Shown: positions 1 to 10,120, numbered from the stretch's first letter. The stretch is 64,000 bases of DNA from Pseudomonas graminis (GCF_001705435.1 NZ_MDEN01000051.1:62001-126000); one strand, 5' to 3'. A program made the numbers and translations. Notes: a model not told the origin generated them from the sequence alone.

Positions 1-5
1 AAGCC

Positions 6-2483
6 TTGATACGCCTGCTGAAGTTTGTCTGGTGGTCCATCGTCGCGGTCGTCTGCGGGCTGGTGCTCGGCCTGAGCGGCGCCTTCCTCTACTTGGCCCC
101 GAACCTGCCCTCGGTCGATGCGCTGCGCAATATCCAGCTGCAGATCCCGCTGCGAGTGTTCAGCAGCGACGGCAAGCTGATTGCAGAGTTCGGCGAAATG
201 CGCCGCTCTCCCATCCGTTTCGCCGACATTCCCCCCAATTTCATTCACGCCTTGCTGTCTGCCGAAGACGATAACTTCGAGAACCACTACGGCGTGGACC
301 CGAGCAGCCTGATGCGCGCGGCCAGCCAGCTGGTCAAGAGCGGTCACATTCAGTCCGGCGGCTCGACCATCACCATGCAGGTCGCGAAAAACTATTTCCT
401 GACCAGCGAGCGCAGTTTTTCGCGCAAAACCACCGAGATCCTCTTGGCCTTGCAAATCGAGCGCCAACTTACCAAGGACGAGATTCTCGAGCTGTACGTC
501 AACAAGATCTATCTGGGTAACCGGGCTTACGGCATCGAGGCCGCAGCACAGGTGTACTACGGCAAATCCATCCGCGACCTGAGCGTCGCGCAGATGGCAA
601 TGATTGCCGGTCTGCCCAAGGCGCCGTCACGATTCAACCCACTGGCCAACCCGGTGCGCGCCAAAGAGCGCCGCGACTGGATTCTGGGCCGCATGTTCAA
701 GCTGGGGAAAATCGACCAGAACACCTACCAGACCGCCCTTGTCGAGCCGATCAACGCCAGCTACCACGTTCAGAGCCCTGAAGTGAACGCGCCCTATATC
801 GCTGAAATGGCGCGCGCCGAAATGGTGGGTCGTTATGGCAGCGCAGCCTACACAGAAGGCTTCCGGGTCACCACTACCGTGCCGAGCGGCTTGCAGGAAG
901 ACGCCAACAAGGCGGTGCAGGACGGTCTGATCGAATACGACCAGCGCCATGGCTATCGCGGGCCTGAGAGCCGATTCCCCGGCCTGACCCGCGAGGGCTG
1001 GGTGCAGGAACTGAGCAAACAGCGTCCGATCAGCGGTCTGGAGCCGGCCATCGTCACCCAGGTCGACAAGACCGGCATTCGCGTACTGACCCGCAGCGGC
1101 GAGAACGAAGAAACCGTCGCCTGGGACAGCATGAAGTGGGCCAAGGCGTTCCTGAACACCAACAGCGTCGGTGCCAATCCCAAGCAGCCTGGCGATGTGG
1201 CCCATGTCGGCGATCTGGTGCGTTTGCAGCGTCAGCCGGACAACTCGCTCAAGTTCAGCCAGCTTCCGGTGGCGCAGAGCGCGCTGGTTTCGCTGGATCC
1301 GCAGAACGGCGCGATTCGCGCGCTGGTCGGCGGTTTCGCGTTCGAGCAGAGCAACTACAACCGGGCAATGCAGGCCAAGCGTCAGCCGGGCTCCAGCTTC
1401 AAACCGTTCCTGTACTCGGCAGCGCTGGATAACGGCTACACCGCCGCCAGCCTGGTCAACGACGCGCCGATCGTGTTCGTCGACGAAACCATCGACAAGG
1501 TCTGGCGCCCGAAGAACGACACGGGCACCTTCCTCGGTCCGATTCGGCTGCGCGAGGCGTTGTACAAGTCGCGTAACCTCGTGTCGATCCGCCTGCTGCA
1601 AAGCCTGGGCGTGAACACGGCCATCAACTACATCACGCGCTTTGGCTTCAACAAACAGGACTTGCCGCCCAACCTTTCCCTGGCCCTGGGCACAGCCACC
1701 CTGACGCCGATGGAAATCGTCGGCGGCTGGAGTGCGTTTGCCAACGGCGGCTACAAGATCAGCCCGTACCTCATCCAGAAGATTGAGGACCGTGAAGGCA
1801 AAACCCTGTTCGTCGCCAACCCGCCGACGGTGCCCGCCAATGACCCGAATCCGAAAGCGGTCAGCGAAGCGGCCATCAGCAGCGCATCGACCTATGCAGC
1901 GCCAGACACGCCACCGCTGACTGCCAACGTTGTGCCGAACGCACTGGATACTTCGGGCGCAGCGCCGGCCCCGGTGGTCGCGGAGCGGATTGTTGACGGT
2001 CGCACGGTTTACATCCTCAACAGCATGCTGCAGGACGTGATCAAGCGCGGCACCGGTCGCCGCGCCCTGGCCATGAACCGTCCGGACATCGCAGGCAAAA
2101 CCGGTACCACCAACGAATCAAAAGATGCGTGGTTCACGGGATACAACGCTGACTACGTGACCACGGTCTGGACCGGTTTCGATCAGCCTGAAAGCCTCGG
2201 TCGTCATGAGTTCGGCGGCACGGTCGCGCTGCCGATCTGGATGAAGTACATGAGCGCCGCGCTGAAGGACAAGCCGCCACACGTTCAGGCAGAACCGGAC
2301 GGCATCCTTAGCCTGCGCATCGATCCGGTCAGTGGCCGCTCTGCGACGCCAAGCACGCCGGGTGCGTTCTTCGAGCTGTTCAAGAGCGAAGACACGCCGC
2401 CTAGCGTGAACGAACTCGGCGGCAGCCCACCCCCAGGCAGCCCGCTGCCAGCGGACGAATCGGCGCCGATCGATCTGTTCTAG
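6..2483 (+). CDS. ponA: Penicillin-binding protein 1A, bifunctional peptidoglycan synthase
   Basis: Class A PBP that polymerises lipid II (glycosyltransferase) and cross-links stem peptides (transpeptidase) at the outer face of the inner membrane. An N-terminal membrane anchor (about residues 8-30) is followed by the GT51 domain with its EDDNF motif (catalytic Glu near residue 87). An OB-like insert follows, then the transpeptidase domain with SSFK (Ser463-Lys466), SRN (522-524) and KTG (698-700). The 825 aa length fits Pseudomonas PBP1A. The start used is TTG at position 6. It is only five bases from the window edge, so an upstream start cannot be excluded. The C-terminal tail is Pro/Ser rich. 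It is convergent with the malic enzyme gene and they share a bidirectional terminator. Confidence 0.95.
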   Translation: MIRLLKFVWWSIVAVVCGLVLGLSGAFLYLAPNLPSVDALRNIQLQIPLRVFSSDGKLIAEFGEMRRSPIRFADIPPNFIHALLSAEDDNFENHYGVDPSSLMRAASQLVKSGHIQSGGSTITMQVAKNYFLTSERSFSRKTTEILLALQIERQLTKDEILELYVNKIYLGNRAYGIEAAAQVYYGKSIRDLSVAQMAMIAGLPKAPSRFNPLANPVRAKERRDWILGRMFKLGKIDQNTYQTALVEPINASYHVQSPEVNAPYIAEMARAEMVGRYGSAAYTEGFRVTTTVPSGLQEDANKAVQDGLIEYDQRHGYRGPESRFPGLTREGWVQELSKQRPISGLEPAIVTQVDKTGIRVLTRSGENEETVAWDSMKWAKAFLNTNSVGANPKQPGDVAHVGDLVRLQRQPDNSLKFSQLPVAQSALVSLDPQNGAIRALVGGFAFEQSNYNRAMQAKRQPGSSFKPFLYSAALDNGYTAASLVNDAPIVFVDETIDKVWRPKNDTGTFLGPIRLREALYKSRNLVSIRLLQSLGVNTAINYITRFGFNKQDLPPNLSLALGTATLTPMEIVGGWSAFANGGYKISPYLIQKIEDREGKTLFVANPPTVPANDPNPKAVSEAAISSASTYAAPDTPPLTANVVPNALDTSGAAPAPVVAERIVDGRTVYILNSMLQDVIKRGTGRRALAMNRPDIAGKTGTTNESKDAWFTGYNADYVTTVWTGFDQPESLGRHEFGGTVALPIWMKYMSAALKDKPPHVQAEPDGILSLRIDPVSGRSATPSTPGAFFELFKSEDTPPSVNELGGSPPPGSPLPADESAPIDLF

Positions 2484-2560
2484 GGGAGCAGCCGCAAGCC
2501 TCAAGCGGCAAGCTCCAAGTAAAAGCAGCGGCGATCAGTTGCACTGCTGGTAGCCTCCAG

Positions 2561-2599
2561 CCATAAAAAAACCCAGCACATGGCTGGGTTTTTTTATGG
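2561..2599. terminator. Bidirectional rho-independent terminator
   Basis: A perfect 17-bp inverted repeat (2561-2577 and 2583-2599) with a 5-base loop. Each arm carries a run of seven A or T next to a GC-rich AACCCAGC core, so it reads as stem plus U-tract on both strands. It lies between the convergent ponA and maeB genes. Confidence 0.9.
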
Positions 2600-2608
2600 G
2601 CGCTTGTA

Positions 2609-3877
2609 TCAGCCGTTGAACACTTCGTCCACGCTCTTCAGCGGGTAGTGCTTTGGATACGGCAGGGTCGCGACACCGCTCTCGATGGCTGCCTTGGCAA
2701 CTGCATCGGAGATCAAGCCCAACAGGCGTGCGTCCATTGGTTTCGGGATGATGTACTCACGACCGAATTCCAGGGCGATGCCGCCGTAGGCGTCGCAGAC
2801 TTCCTGAGGCACCGGCAGCTTGGCCAGTTCGCGCAGGGCGTTGGCCGCTGCGATCTTCATCTCTTCGTTGATGCGCTTGGCGCGAACGTCCAGTGCGCCA
2901 CGGAAGATGAACGGGAAGCCCAGCACGTTGTTAACCTGGTTCGGGTAGTCCGAACGGCCGGTCGCCATGATCACGTCGTTGCGGGTGGCGTGAGCCAGTT
3001 CCGGCGAGATTTCCGGATCCGGGTTCGAGCAGGCGAACACGATCGGATTGGCCGCCATCGACTTCAGGCCTTCAGCGCTCAGCAGGTTCGGACCGGACAG
3101 ACCGACGAACACGTCAGCGCCTTCCAGTGCATCGGCCAGCGTGCGCTTGTCGGTGGTGTGAGCGAACTGGGCCTTGTACTGGTTCAGATCGGTACGTCCG
3201 TCGTGAACCACGCCGCTACGGTCGATCATGAAAATGTTTTCGATCTTCGCGCCCATGCTCACCAGCAACTTCATGCAGGAGATGGCCGCAGCGCCAGCGC
3301 CCAGGCAGACGATCTTCGCCGTTTCCAGGGTTTTGCCAGCGATTTCCAGCGCGTTGATCATGCCGGCGGCGGTAACGATCGCGGTGCCGTGCTGGTCATC
3401 GTGGAAAACCGGAATGTCGCATTGCTCGATCAGCGCCTTTTCGATTTCGAAGCACTCAGGTGCCTTGATGTCTTCCAGGTTGATGCCGCCGAAGGTGATG
3501 GAGATGCGTCGCACGGTGTCGATGAAGGCCTGCGGGCTTTCCGAATCGACTTCGATATCGAACACGTCGATACCGGCAAAGCGCTTGAACAGCACACCCT
3601 TGCCTTCCATGACCGGCTTGGAGGCGAGAGGCCCGAGGTTACCCAGACCCAGAATCGCGGTGCCATCAGAGATCACCGCTACCAGGTTGCCTTTGCCGGT
3701 GTACTTGTAGGCAAGTTCCGGATCGCGACCGATTTCGCGGACCGGCTCAGCCACACCCGGGCTGTAAGCCAGCGACAGATCGCGAGCGGTTGCAGTGGCT
3801 TTGGTGAGCTCGACGCTGAGTTTCCCGGGACGGGGATGAGCGTGATATTCGAGAGCGGCAGTTTTCAAATCTGACAT
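2609..3877 (-). CDS. maeB: NAD(P)-dependent malic enzyme, short form
   Basis: Oxidative decarboxylation of malate to pyruvate plus CO2 in the cytoplasm, linking the TCA cycle to pyruvate and NAD(P)H. The 422 aa protein has the malic N-domain (SPGVAEP near residue 39, then GNLVAVISDGTAILGLG) and the Rossmann NAD-binding domain (CLGAGAAA near 190). The metal-binding HDDQHGTAIV motif is intact. It lacks the C-terminal phosphotransacetylase-like domain of the about 760-residue MaeB proteins, so it belongs to the short bacterial class. Cofactor preference cannot be told from the sequence. It is transcribed in the same direction as the nuclease gene but 178 bases downstream, so probably from its own promoter. 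The gene symbol is a family label. Confidence 0.92.
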   Translation of the reverse strand: MSDLKTAALEYHAHPRPGKLSVELTKATATARDLSLAYSPGVAEPVREIGRDPELAYKYTGKGNLVAVISDGTAILGLGNLGPLASKPVMEGKGVLFKRFAGIDVFDIEVDSESPQAFIDTVRRISITFGGINLEDIKAPECFEIEKALIEQCDIPVFHDDQHGTAIVTAAGMINALEIAGKTLETAKIVCLGAGAAAISCMKLLVSMGAKIENIFMIDRSGVVHDGRTDLNQYKAQFAHTTDKRTLADALEGADVFVGLSGPNLLSAEGLKSMAANPIVFACSNPDPEISPELAHATRNDVIMATGRSDYPNQVNNVLGFPFIFRGALDVRAKRINEEMKIAAANALRELAKLPVPQEVCDAYGGIALEFGREYIIPKPMDARLLGLISDAVAKAAIESGVATLPYPKHYPLKSVDEVFNG

Positions 3878-4055
3878 GGGGGCATTCCGCTTTTTTGCTG
3901 TTGGACAGACGGACCGCCGAGCATACGCAAGTCATAAAGTCCTAACAAGACTGGCGGGTCACCTGTGTCAAGAGGCCGCATCTACGACTTTCAGCGTAGA
4001 GACGCAGAACACAAGGCCTCCAGCGGCGACAATCCTGACCAAAACTGTCTACAAT

Positions 4056-4859
4056 TTATTTATTGACTGTATCCAAAATTGCAGGATGAGTGATCGGCAT
4101 CATCCAGCGAGGCTGACCTGATTTAAGGCTGCCCCGACGCGAACGATCGACTACCCAGCCACGCGCCTCGACTCGCTGACCTTTCAAGCGCTGCAACGCG
4201 GCAGTGTCAAACTGGCCGAGCAGCCTGGGCGCAATGCGCAGCACCAGCGCATCGCCGAATTCGATCCACAGGCCGCCGCCATTGCGCTGCACGCTGGTCA
4301 CGCGCCCAGTGACCAGCGCAAACCCGCCCGTGCTGATCTGCTCGACCGGCTGAACCGGCGAGTTGCGCCACAGGCCCCGTCCGGCCTGGCGTGCTGACTT
4401 CTCTGCGGCCTGCTGGCACCTCACCAGTGCAACGTTAGGGGAGACTGCGACGAGATAGCCTAGGCCGTCCGCCAGCAGTTGCGCCTCGAGATTGGCGCCA
4501 TCGCGGCCATAGACGTTGGCGAGGGTGCGTCCGTAGTGATCGGTCGGCTCTTCACCGACACGTAGCCTGACCTGCCCGTCACTGGCATCCACCAATGCCT
4601 GCAAACGACGCTTGGCCGCTTCGGCAAACGGCTGGGCGGACTGGCCCTTTTTGCCGGTTTCTGGTGTATTCAGGCCAATCATGCGAACGCTGCGACCATC
4701 GCTCAGGCGAACCGTGTCGCCATCGACCACTCGCTGCACCTGAAGCACAGGCAGAGACGGCGGCGCAGGGCACAAGGCCTGGGCCGACGAAAGCCAAATC
4801 GCAGACATAAAAAAGGCGCCCGCGAGGGACGCCTTTTTAAGCAGCCTGGAGAAACGCAT
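4056..4859 (-). CDS. Secreted thermonuclease-like (SNase family) protein
   Basis: A 267 aa protein with a staphylococcal-nuclease-like domain. It shows VVDGDTVRL, then RMIGLNTPETG, and the later DHYGRTLA Arg, matching the Asp/Arg/Asp/Glu/Arg active-site layout of the family. The start chosen is ATG at 4859 (MRFSRLLKK), because it gives a proper signal peptide ending near AQA. A longer reading from 5009 has no family-like N-terminus. The protein is therefore likely exported to the periplasm or outside and cleaves nucleic acid. An additional beta-rich segment with repeated Val/Arg/Gly follows the domain. The first codons lie inside the rpmE terminator hairpin. In PAO1 the corresponding gene sits next to rpmE in the same way (recalled, not checked). 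Confidence 0.8.
   Translation of the reverse strand: MRFSRLLKKASLAGAFFMSAIWLSSAQALCPAPPSLPVLQVQRVVDGDTVRLSDGRSVRMIGLNTPETGKKGQSAQPFAEAAKRRLQALVDASDGQVRLRVGEEPTDHYGRTLANVYGRDGANLEAQLLADGLGYLVAVSPNVALVRCQQAAEKSARQAGRGLWRNSPVQPVEQISTGGFALVTGRVTSVQRNGGGLWIEFGDALVLRIAPRLLGQFDTAALQRLKGQRVEARGWVVDRSRRGSLKSGQPRWMMPITHPAILDTVNK
4809..4837 (-). terminator. rpmE rho-independent terminator, inside the nuclease reading frame
   Basis: Inverted repeat with arms AAAAAGGCGCCC and GGGACGCCTTTTT (one bulged A), loop GCGA, and a T-run when read on the minus strand. It begins about 45 bases after the rpmE stop. The hairpin overlaps codons of the downstream nuclease signal peptide. Confidence 0.75.
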
Positions 4860-4882
4860 CGGCGACTCCAGAACGGCCAACC

Positions 4883-5116
4883 TTACTCTGCAGCAGCAGG
4901 AGCTTTGGTAGGACCGAACGCACCGAAACGCGACTTGAACTTGTCGACACGACCGCCGACGTCCAGAGTTTTTTGCTTGCCGGTGTAGAACGGGTGGCAC
5001 TCGTTGCACACGTCCAGGCTCAGAGGCTTGGCCAGTGTGGAACGGGTTTTGATGACATTGCCGCAGCTGCAGGTTGCGTCAATGGCTTCGTAAACTGGAT
5101 GGATATCAGCTTTCAT
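4883..5116 (-). CDS. rpmE: 50S ribosomal protein L31, zinc-binding type
   Basis: Structural protein of the large ribosomal subunit that contributes to the bridge with the 30S subunit. The 77 aa protein starts MKADIHPVY and carries the C+ type zinc ligands Cys16, Cys18, Cys37 and Cys40. The zinc-containing form is the one normally swapped for a Cys-less paralogue under zinc starvation; no such paralogue is in the window. It is divergent from priA across 168 bases and has a plausible sigma-70 promoter and its own terminator. Confidence 0.97.
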   Translation of the reverse strand: MKADIHPVYEAIDATCSCGNVIKTRSTLAKPLSLDVCNECHPFYTGKQKTLDVGGRVDKFKSRFGAFGPTKAPAAAE

Positions 5117-5186
5117 GGGTATTTCCTCAGGCTATCGTGCCGCCACCCAACACTATTGTTGAATACCGCACGGAATTAGGCCGCGC

Positions 5187-5214
5187 ATATTAACAGACAA
5201 CGCCAATCACGCAA
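5187..5214 (-). promoter_or_regulatory. Predicted sigma-70 promoter of rpmE
   Basis: On the minus strand TTGCGT (5214-5209) and TAATAT (5192-5187) are separated by 16 bases. This sits about 70 bases upstream of the rpmE start. Seen by eye only. Confidence 0.5.
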
Positions 5215-5284
5215 GGGAACGTTCACGCCGGTCGTCTGCTAAGATCGCGCCCTTCGTCATACTCCGTAACAGGATATCCCCCGC

Positions 5285-7504
5285 GTGCCCGACGCCATCT
5301 TGCGCCTCGCCCTGCCCTCGCCGCTGCGTCGCCTGTTCGACTACTTTGCCCCCGCAGGTGTGGCGCGCAGTACCTTGCAGCCAGGGATGCGCCTGCGCGT
5401 GCCGTTCGGCCGTCGGGAAATGATCGGCGTGCTGGTGGAAGTCGTCGATCACAGCGACGTGCCGGCCGACAAGCTCAAGCCGGCCATTGCCGTGCTGGAT
5501 GCCGAAGCGCCGCTGCCGCCTGCATTATTCAAGCTGTGCCTGTGGACCGCCCAGTATTACCAGCACAGCCTGGGCGACACGTTCAGCTGGGCGTTGCCGG
5601 TGTTGCTGCGCCAAGGGGAACCTGCGGAAGCGCGGCAAGAGCGGTTCTGGCACGCAGCCCCGGACGCCAGCGTCGATGACCCGCGCATCGCCCGGGCGCC
5701 GAAACAAAAGGAAGCGTTGCGCACCCTGGCCCAGCATCCCCACGGCGTGGCTCATCAGTTGCTGAGCAAGCTGATGCTCAACCGGGACAGCCTGAACTTG
5801 CTGCTCGCCAAAGGACTGGTGACCGTCGAGGTGCGCGGTCATGGCCCCGTCGAGCGGCACGAGCACTGGCTGGCGCAGCCGGAATTGCCGCTCAACACCG
5901 AGCAACGGGCGGCCTATGAGGCCATCCGTTCGGGTTTCGGCAGTTTCCACGCTTCACTGCTGGCGGGGGTCACCGGCAGTGGCAAGACCGAGGTTTATCT
6001 GCAGCTCATCCGCGAGACGCTGGAAGCGGGCAAGCAGGCGCTGGTGCTGATTCCGGAGATCAACCTCGGCCCGCAGACCCTCGCGCGCTTCGAGCAGCGT
6101 TTCAACGCGCGCATCGCGCTGCTGCATTCGGCGGTCAACGATCGCGATCGGCTGGACGCCTGGCTGGCAGCACGCGATGGCGAAGCCGACATCATCATCG
6201 GCACCCGTTCGGCGCTGTTCACCCCCATGAAAAACCCCGGGCTGATCATCATCGACGAGGAGCACGACGGCTCCTATAAACAGCAGGAAGGCCTGCGCTA
6301 TCACGCCCGGGACCTGGCGCTGGTGAGGGCGCATCAGGAGGACATCCCGATCGTGCTCGGCTCGGCGACGCCTTCGCTCGAAAGCCTGCACAACGCCCAC
6401 ACTGGTCGGTACGCGCTCCTGCGCCTGAATCAGCGCGCGGGCGGTGCGCAGCAACCTCGCTTCCTGCGGCTGGATGTGAAAAGTCGTCCCCTCGACAGCG
6501 GCATCTCGGGCCCCATGCAGCAAGCCATCGCCCAGACTTTGGCGGCTGGCCAGCAAGTGCTGGTGTTCCTCAATCGCCGCGGGTTTGCCCCTACTCTGCT
6601 GTGTCACGACTGTGGCTGGTTGTCGGAATGCCCCCGTTGCGACGCGCGCATGACTGTTCACCAGCGCTCGGGTGAGCTGCGGTGTCACCACTGCGGCCAT
6701 GTCGAGCGCGTCCCACGCAATTGCCCGGCATGCGGCAAGGTTGATCTGCGCCCGGTGGGTGCAGGGACCGAACGTGCCGAGGAGCGGCTGGCGATTCTGT
6801 TCCCCGACTATCCGGTCCTGCGCGTCGATCGCGACAGCACTTCGCGCAAGGACGCGATGAATCAGCTGTTCGCGACCATCCAGAAAGGCCAGCCGTGCAT
6901 TCTGGTGGGCACCCAGATGCTCGCCAAAGGGCATCACTTCCCGCGTGTGACGCTGGTGTCGATTCTCGACGCCGATGGCGGGCTGTTCTCCGGTGACTTC
7001 CGCGCCAGCGAGCGCATGGCGCAATTGATTGTGCAGGTCGCAGGCAGGGCCGGGCGCGCCGAAGAGCCGGGCAAGGTGATCATCCAGACCCACCTGGCCG
7101 ACCATCCTTTATTGATTCAACTCACCGAGCAGGGTTATTTCGCTTTTGCCGAGCAGGCCTTGAGCGAACGTCGCGCCGCCGGGCTGCCGCCGTTTTCACA
7201 CCTGGCGCTGTTGCGCGCGGAAGCGCACAAGCCGGGTCAGGCCGAAGGGTTTCTTGACGAAGCCTGCACCGAAGCCGAGCGGTTATTGAAGGACATGGCG
7301 CTGGGCGGCATCGAGCTGCTGGGTCCGGTTCCGGCACCGATGGAACGACGCGCCGGACGCTATCGCGCTCAGTTGCTGGTCCAGGCCAACGCCCGCGCGC
7401 CACTGCACAAGCTGCTCGCGACCTGGCTGCTGACGCTGGAAAACATGCCGAGCGGGCGCCAGGTCAGATGGTCGCTGGACGTGGACCCGGTGGACCTTTA
7501 TTGA
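5285..7504 (+). CDS. priA: Primosomal protein N', replication restart helicase
   Basis: 3'-to-5' superfamily 2 helicase that recognises abandoned forks and loads the replisome. The N-terminal DNA-binding part is followed by Walker A (GSGKT, residues 231-235), DEEH (324-327) and the helicase C domain with QVAGRAGRAEEPG. The zinc module has eight cysteines in four CxxC pairs between about residues 440 and 490 (CHDCGW, CPRCDA, CHHCGH, CPACG). The 739 aa length is normal. GTG at 5285 is chosen because the protein then begins with the usual MPDAILRLALP. It is divergent from rpmE. Confidence 0.96.
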   Translation: MPDAILRLALPSPLRRLFDYFAPAGVARSTLQPGMRLRVPFGRREMIGVLVEVVDHSDVPADKLKPAIAVLDAEAPLPPALFKLCLWTAQYYQHSLGDTFSWALPVLLRQGEPAEARQERFWHAAPDASVDDPRIARAPKQKEALRTLAQHPHGVAHQLLSKLMLNRDSLNLLLAKGLVTVEVRGHGPVERHEHWLAQPELPLNTEQRAAYEAIRSGFGSFHASLLAGVTGSGKTEVYLQLIRETLEAGKQALVLIPEINLGPQTLARFEQRFNARIALLHSAVNDRDRLDAWLAARDGEADIIIGTRSALFTPMKNPGLIIIDEEHDGSYKQQEGLRYHARDLALVRAHQEDIPIVLGSATPSLESLHNAHTGRYALLRLNQRAGGAQQPRFLRLDVKSRPLDSGISGPMQQAIAQTLAAGQQVLVFLNRRGFAPTLLCHDCGWLSECPRCDARMTVHQRSGELRCHHCGHVERVPRNCPACGKVDLRPVGAGTERAEERLAILFPDYPVLRVDRDSTSRKDAMNQLFATIQKGQPCILVGTQMLAKGHHFPRVTLVSILDADGGLFSGDFRASERMAQLIVQVAGRAGRAEEPGKVIIQTHLADHPLLIQLTEQGYFAFAEQALSERRAAGLPPFSHLALLRAEAHKPGQAEGFLDEACTEAERLLKDMALGGIELLGPVPAPMERRAGRYRAQLLVQANARAPLHKLLATWLLTLENMPSGRQVRWSLDVDPVDLY

Positions 7505-7624
7505 TTCGCATCGATTGACCGCGCATCCAGCGCGGTTGGCAAGGCGGCTCCGGCCACGGATAATGCCCAGTTTTTCCACCCGCGCATCCAGGCGCGGCCG
7601 CGCTTGCGGTCGAAAGAGAGCACC

Positions 7625-9370
7625 ATGAAAGACACCATCCGCCAGCTGATTCAACAAGCTCTGAGCCAACTCGTCACCGATGGCGTCTTGCCGGAAGGGC
7701 TGACGCCGGCGATTCAGGTGGAGAACGCCAAGGACAAGAAAAACGGCGACTTCGCCAGCAATATCGCCATGATGCTGGCCAAGCCTGCCGGCTTGAAACC
7801 TCGCGATCTGGCCGAGAAAATCGTCGCCGCGCTGCCCGCCGACGAGCAGATCACCCAGGTCGACATCGCCGGCCCCGGCTTCCTCAATTTTTTCCAGAAC
7901 ACCCAGGCCCTGGCTTCGCGCCTCGACGAAGCGCTGGCCGACGCGACCCTGTCCGTGCGCAAAAATGGTCCTGCTCAACGCGTCGTGGTCGACCTGTCCG
8001 CGCCGAACCTGGCCAAAGAGATGCACGTCGGCCACTTGCGCTCGACCATCATTGGCGACGGCGTGGCCAGCGTCCTTGAGTTCCTTGGCGACACCGTGAT
8101 CCGTCAGAACCACGTGGGCGACTGGGGCACCCAGTTCGGCATGCTGCTGGCCTATCTGCAGGAAACCCCGGCGACCAGCGACGAGCTGGCTGACCTCGAA
8201 AACTTCTACCGCGCTGCAAAGGGCCGTTTTGACGAGTCGGAAGAATTCGCCGAGCGCGCTCGGGGGCTGGTGGTCAAGCTCCAAGCAGGCGACGCCGAGT
8301 GCCTGAGCCTGTGGACGCGCTTCAAAGACATCTCCCTGTCTCACTGCCAGGAAGTGTACGAACGTCTGAACGTCAAACTCACGCCGAAGGACGTCATGGG
8401 CGAAAGCGCCTACAACGACGACCTCGCCAATGTCGTCGCCGACCTGAAGAAAGCCGGCCTGCTGGTCGAAAGCAACGGCGCGCAATGTGTGTTTCTTGAA
8501 GAATTCAAAACCGCTGAAGGCACGCCGCTGCCGGTGATCGTGCAAAAGGCCGGTGGCGGTTATCTGTATGCCACCACCGACCTCGCCGCCATTCGCTACC
8601 GCAGCAACGTGCTGAAAGCCGATCGCGCGCTGTATTTCGTCGATCAGCGTCAGGCCCTGCACTTCCAGCAGGTCTTCGAAGTGGCGCGCCGCGCAGGCTT
8701 CGTCACCAACGGCATGCAGATGGAGCACATGGGCTTCGGCACCATGAACGGCGCCGATGGCCGTCCGTTCAAGACCCGCGATGGCGGCACGGTCAAGCTG
8801 GTCGACTTGCTCGACGAAGCCGAAGAGCGCGCCTACACGCTGGTCAAAGAGAAAAACCCGGACGTCGCCGAAGACGAGTTGCGCTCTATCGCCAAGGCCG
8901 TCGGCATCAGCGCGGTGAAATATGCCGACCTGTCCAAGCATCGCGCCAGTGACTACAGCTTCAACTTCGACCAGATGCTCAGCTTCGAAGGCAACACCGC
9001 GCCTTATCTGCTGTACGCCTACACCCGTGTGGCCGGTGTATTCCGCAAGCTCGAAGAAAAGGGCGAAACCTTCGACGCGAGCGCGGGCCGGATCATCCTC
9101 GACGCACCGCAGGAGCAAGACCTGGCCGCGCGTCTGGCGCAGTTCGGCGAGACCGTCAACACCGTCGCCGACAAAGGCACGCCCCATGTGCTCTGCGCCT
9201 ATGTGTACGACCTCGCCGGTCTGTTCTCCAGTTTCTACGAGAACTGCCCGATCCTGGCGGCAGAAAGCCCTGAACAACAGCAAAGCCGTCTGCGCCTCGC
9301 CGCCCTGACCGGTCGCACCCTCAAGCAAGGCCTGCAGTTGCTGGGTCTGGACACTCTGGAGCGTATGTAA
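7625..9370 (+). CDS. argS: Arginyl-tRNA synthetase
   Basis: Class I synthetase that charges tRNA-Arg. The 581 aa protein has the N-terminal additional domain, the HIGH-type signature HVGH in [15 protein letters not shown] (about residues 122-137) and the C-terminal anticodon-binding DALR domain ending LERM. ATG at 7625 is used, since the family begins MKDTIRQL and the upstream in-frame GTG at 7604 would add seven unconserved residues. It lies directly upstream of the SPOR gene with one base between them, so the two are probably cotranscribed. Confidence 0.96.
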   Translation: MKDTIRQLIQQALSQLVTDGVLPEGLTPAIQVENAKDKKNGDFASNIAMMLAKPAGLKPRDLAEKIVAALPADEQITQVDIAGPGFLNFFQNTQALASRLDEALADATLSVRKNGPAQRVVVDLSAPNLAKEMHVGHLRSTIIGDGVASVLEFLGDTVIRQNHVGDWGTQFGMLLAYLQETPATSDELADLENFYRAAKGRFDESEEFAERARGLVVKLQAGDAECLSLWTRFKDISLSHCQEVYERLNVKLTPKDVMGESAYNDDLANVVADLKKAGLLVESNGAQCVFLEEFKTAEGTPLPVIVQKAGGGYLYATTDLAAIRYRSNVLKADRALYFVDQRQALHFQQVFEVARRAGFVTNGMQMEHMGFGTMNGADGRPFKTRDGGTVKLVDLLDEAEERAYTLVKEKNPDVAEDELRSIAKAVGISAVKYADLSKHRASDYSFNFDQMLSFEGNTAPYLLYAYTRVAGVFRKLEEKGETFDASAGRIILDAPQEQDLAARLAQFGETVNTVADKGTPHVLCAYVYDLAGLFSSFYENCPILAAESPEQQQSRLRLAALTGRTLKQGLQLLGLDTLERM

Positions 9371-9371
9371 G

Positions 9372-10061
9372 TTGGCCGTTAAAAAGAAACCTGCTCCCAA
9401 GCGCGGCGCCAGCCGGTATCAGGCACCCGCAAAGACGCCGATTCCGGGTTGGGTGTGGATGGCGATCGGCCTGACCGTCGGCGCTTTCGTTGTTTTTCTG
9501 ATGAAGCTCGAACCCGGCAGTGGCGACGATATCAAGCGCGTCAAGGCTGAAGCCAAGGCCGCGAAGATCGCCGAAGCGAACAAGACGCCGCCCAGCCCGA
9601 CCGCGCCCGTGAAGCCGAAGTACGACTTCTACACGCTGTTGCCTGAGTCGGAAGTCATCGTGCCGAATGAAGCGGTGCCAGAGAAGACGCCACCGGTCGT
9701 TGCGCCAAGCACGCCGGTTACGCCTGAAGTGGCCGCGAAGATCGACACGGCTCGTGCCCAGGCGGCACTCAGCGGTCTGACGCCACCGCCAGCGCCTCCG
9801 GTGGCCAAGCCGGCGGCCGTGACGACGTTCTTCCTGCAAGCGGGCTCGTTCCGCAAACAGGCCGACGCCGAAAAAGTGCGCGCGCAGATTATTCTGCTGG
9901 GGCAAACCTCGACCGTGGAGTCGGGGACGGTGAAGGATGAAACCTGGTACCGCGTGCTGGTCGGCCCGTTCAGCAACCGCGAACAGCTGACCATCGCGCA
10001 GAAGCAACTGGCGGGCGGCGGCTTCAGCAACCTGCTCCTGCAACAGCGCCAGGCTCGCTAG
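9372..10061 (+). CDS. SPOR-domain cell-division/peptidoglycan-binding membrane protein
   Basis: A 229 aa single-pass protein: a basic N-terminus (VKKKPAPKRG), a transmembrane helix at about residues 27-47, a long Pro/Ala/Lys linker, and a C-terminal SPOR domain (about 150-225, with TFFLQAGSF and WYRVLVGPF). SPOR domains bind denuded glycan strands at the division septum, so a role near FtsN is likely, but the specific function is not known. The start is TTG at 9372, one base after the argS stop. The equivalent gene lies between argS and hslV in other pseudomonads (recalled). Confidence 0.88.
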   Translation: MAVKKKPAPKRGASRYQAPAKTPIPGWVWMAIGLTVGAFVVFLMKLEPGSGDDIKRVKAEAKAAKIAEANKTPPSPTAPVKPKYDFYTLLPESEVIVPNEAVPEKTPPVVAPSTPVTPEVAAKIDTARAQAALSGLTPPPAPPVAKPAAVTTFFLQAGSFRKQADAEKVRAQIILLGQTSTVESGTVKDETWYRVLVGPFSNREQLTIAQKQLAGGGFSNLLLQQRQAR

Positions 10062-10120
10062 GGCAGTGTCGCCCACCGCAGGACCAACGATCGGTCCCGC
10101 TCCACGCGGGCACGATCAGT

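Noticed and set aside
2484..2560. Possible gene or sRNA after ponA
   Set aside because: Only short heptamer-like repeat text (GCAAGCCTCAAGCGGCAAGC) is present before the terminator; no frame or promoter.
7283..9400. 705-codon open frame antisense to argS and the end of priA
   Set aside because: High-GC shadow frame; composition follows the codon positions of argS, and it has no recognisable domain or start context.
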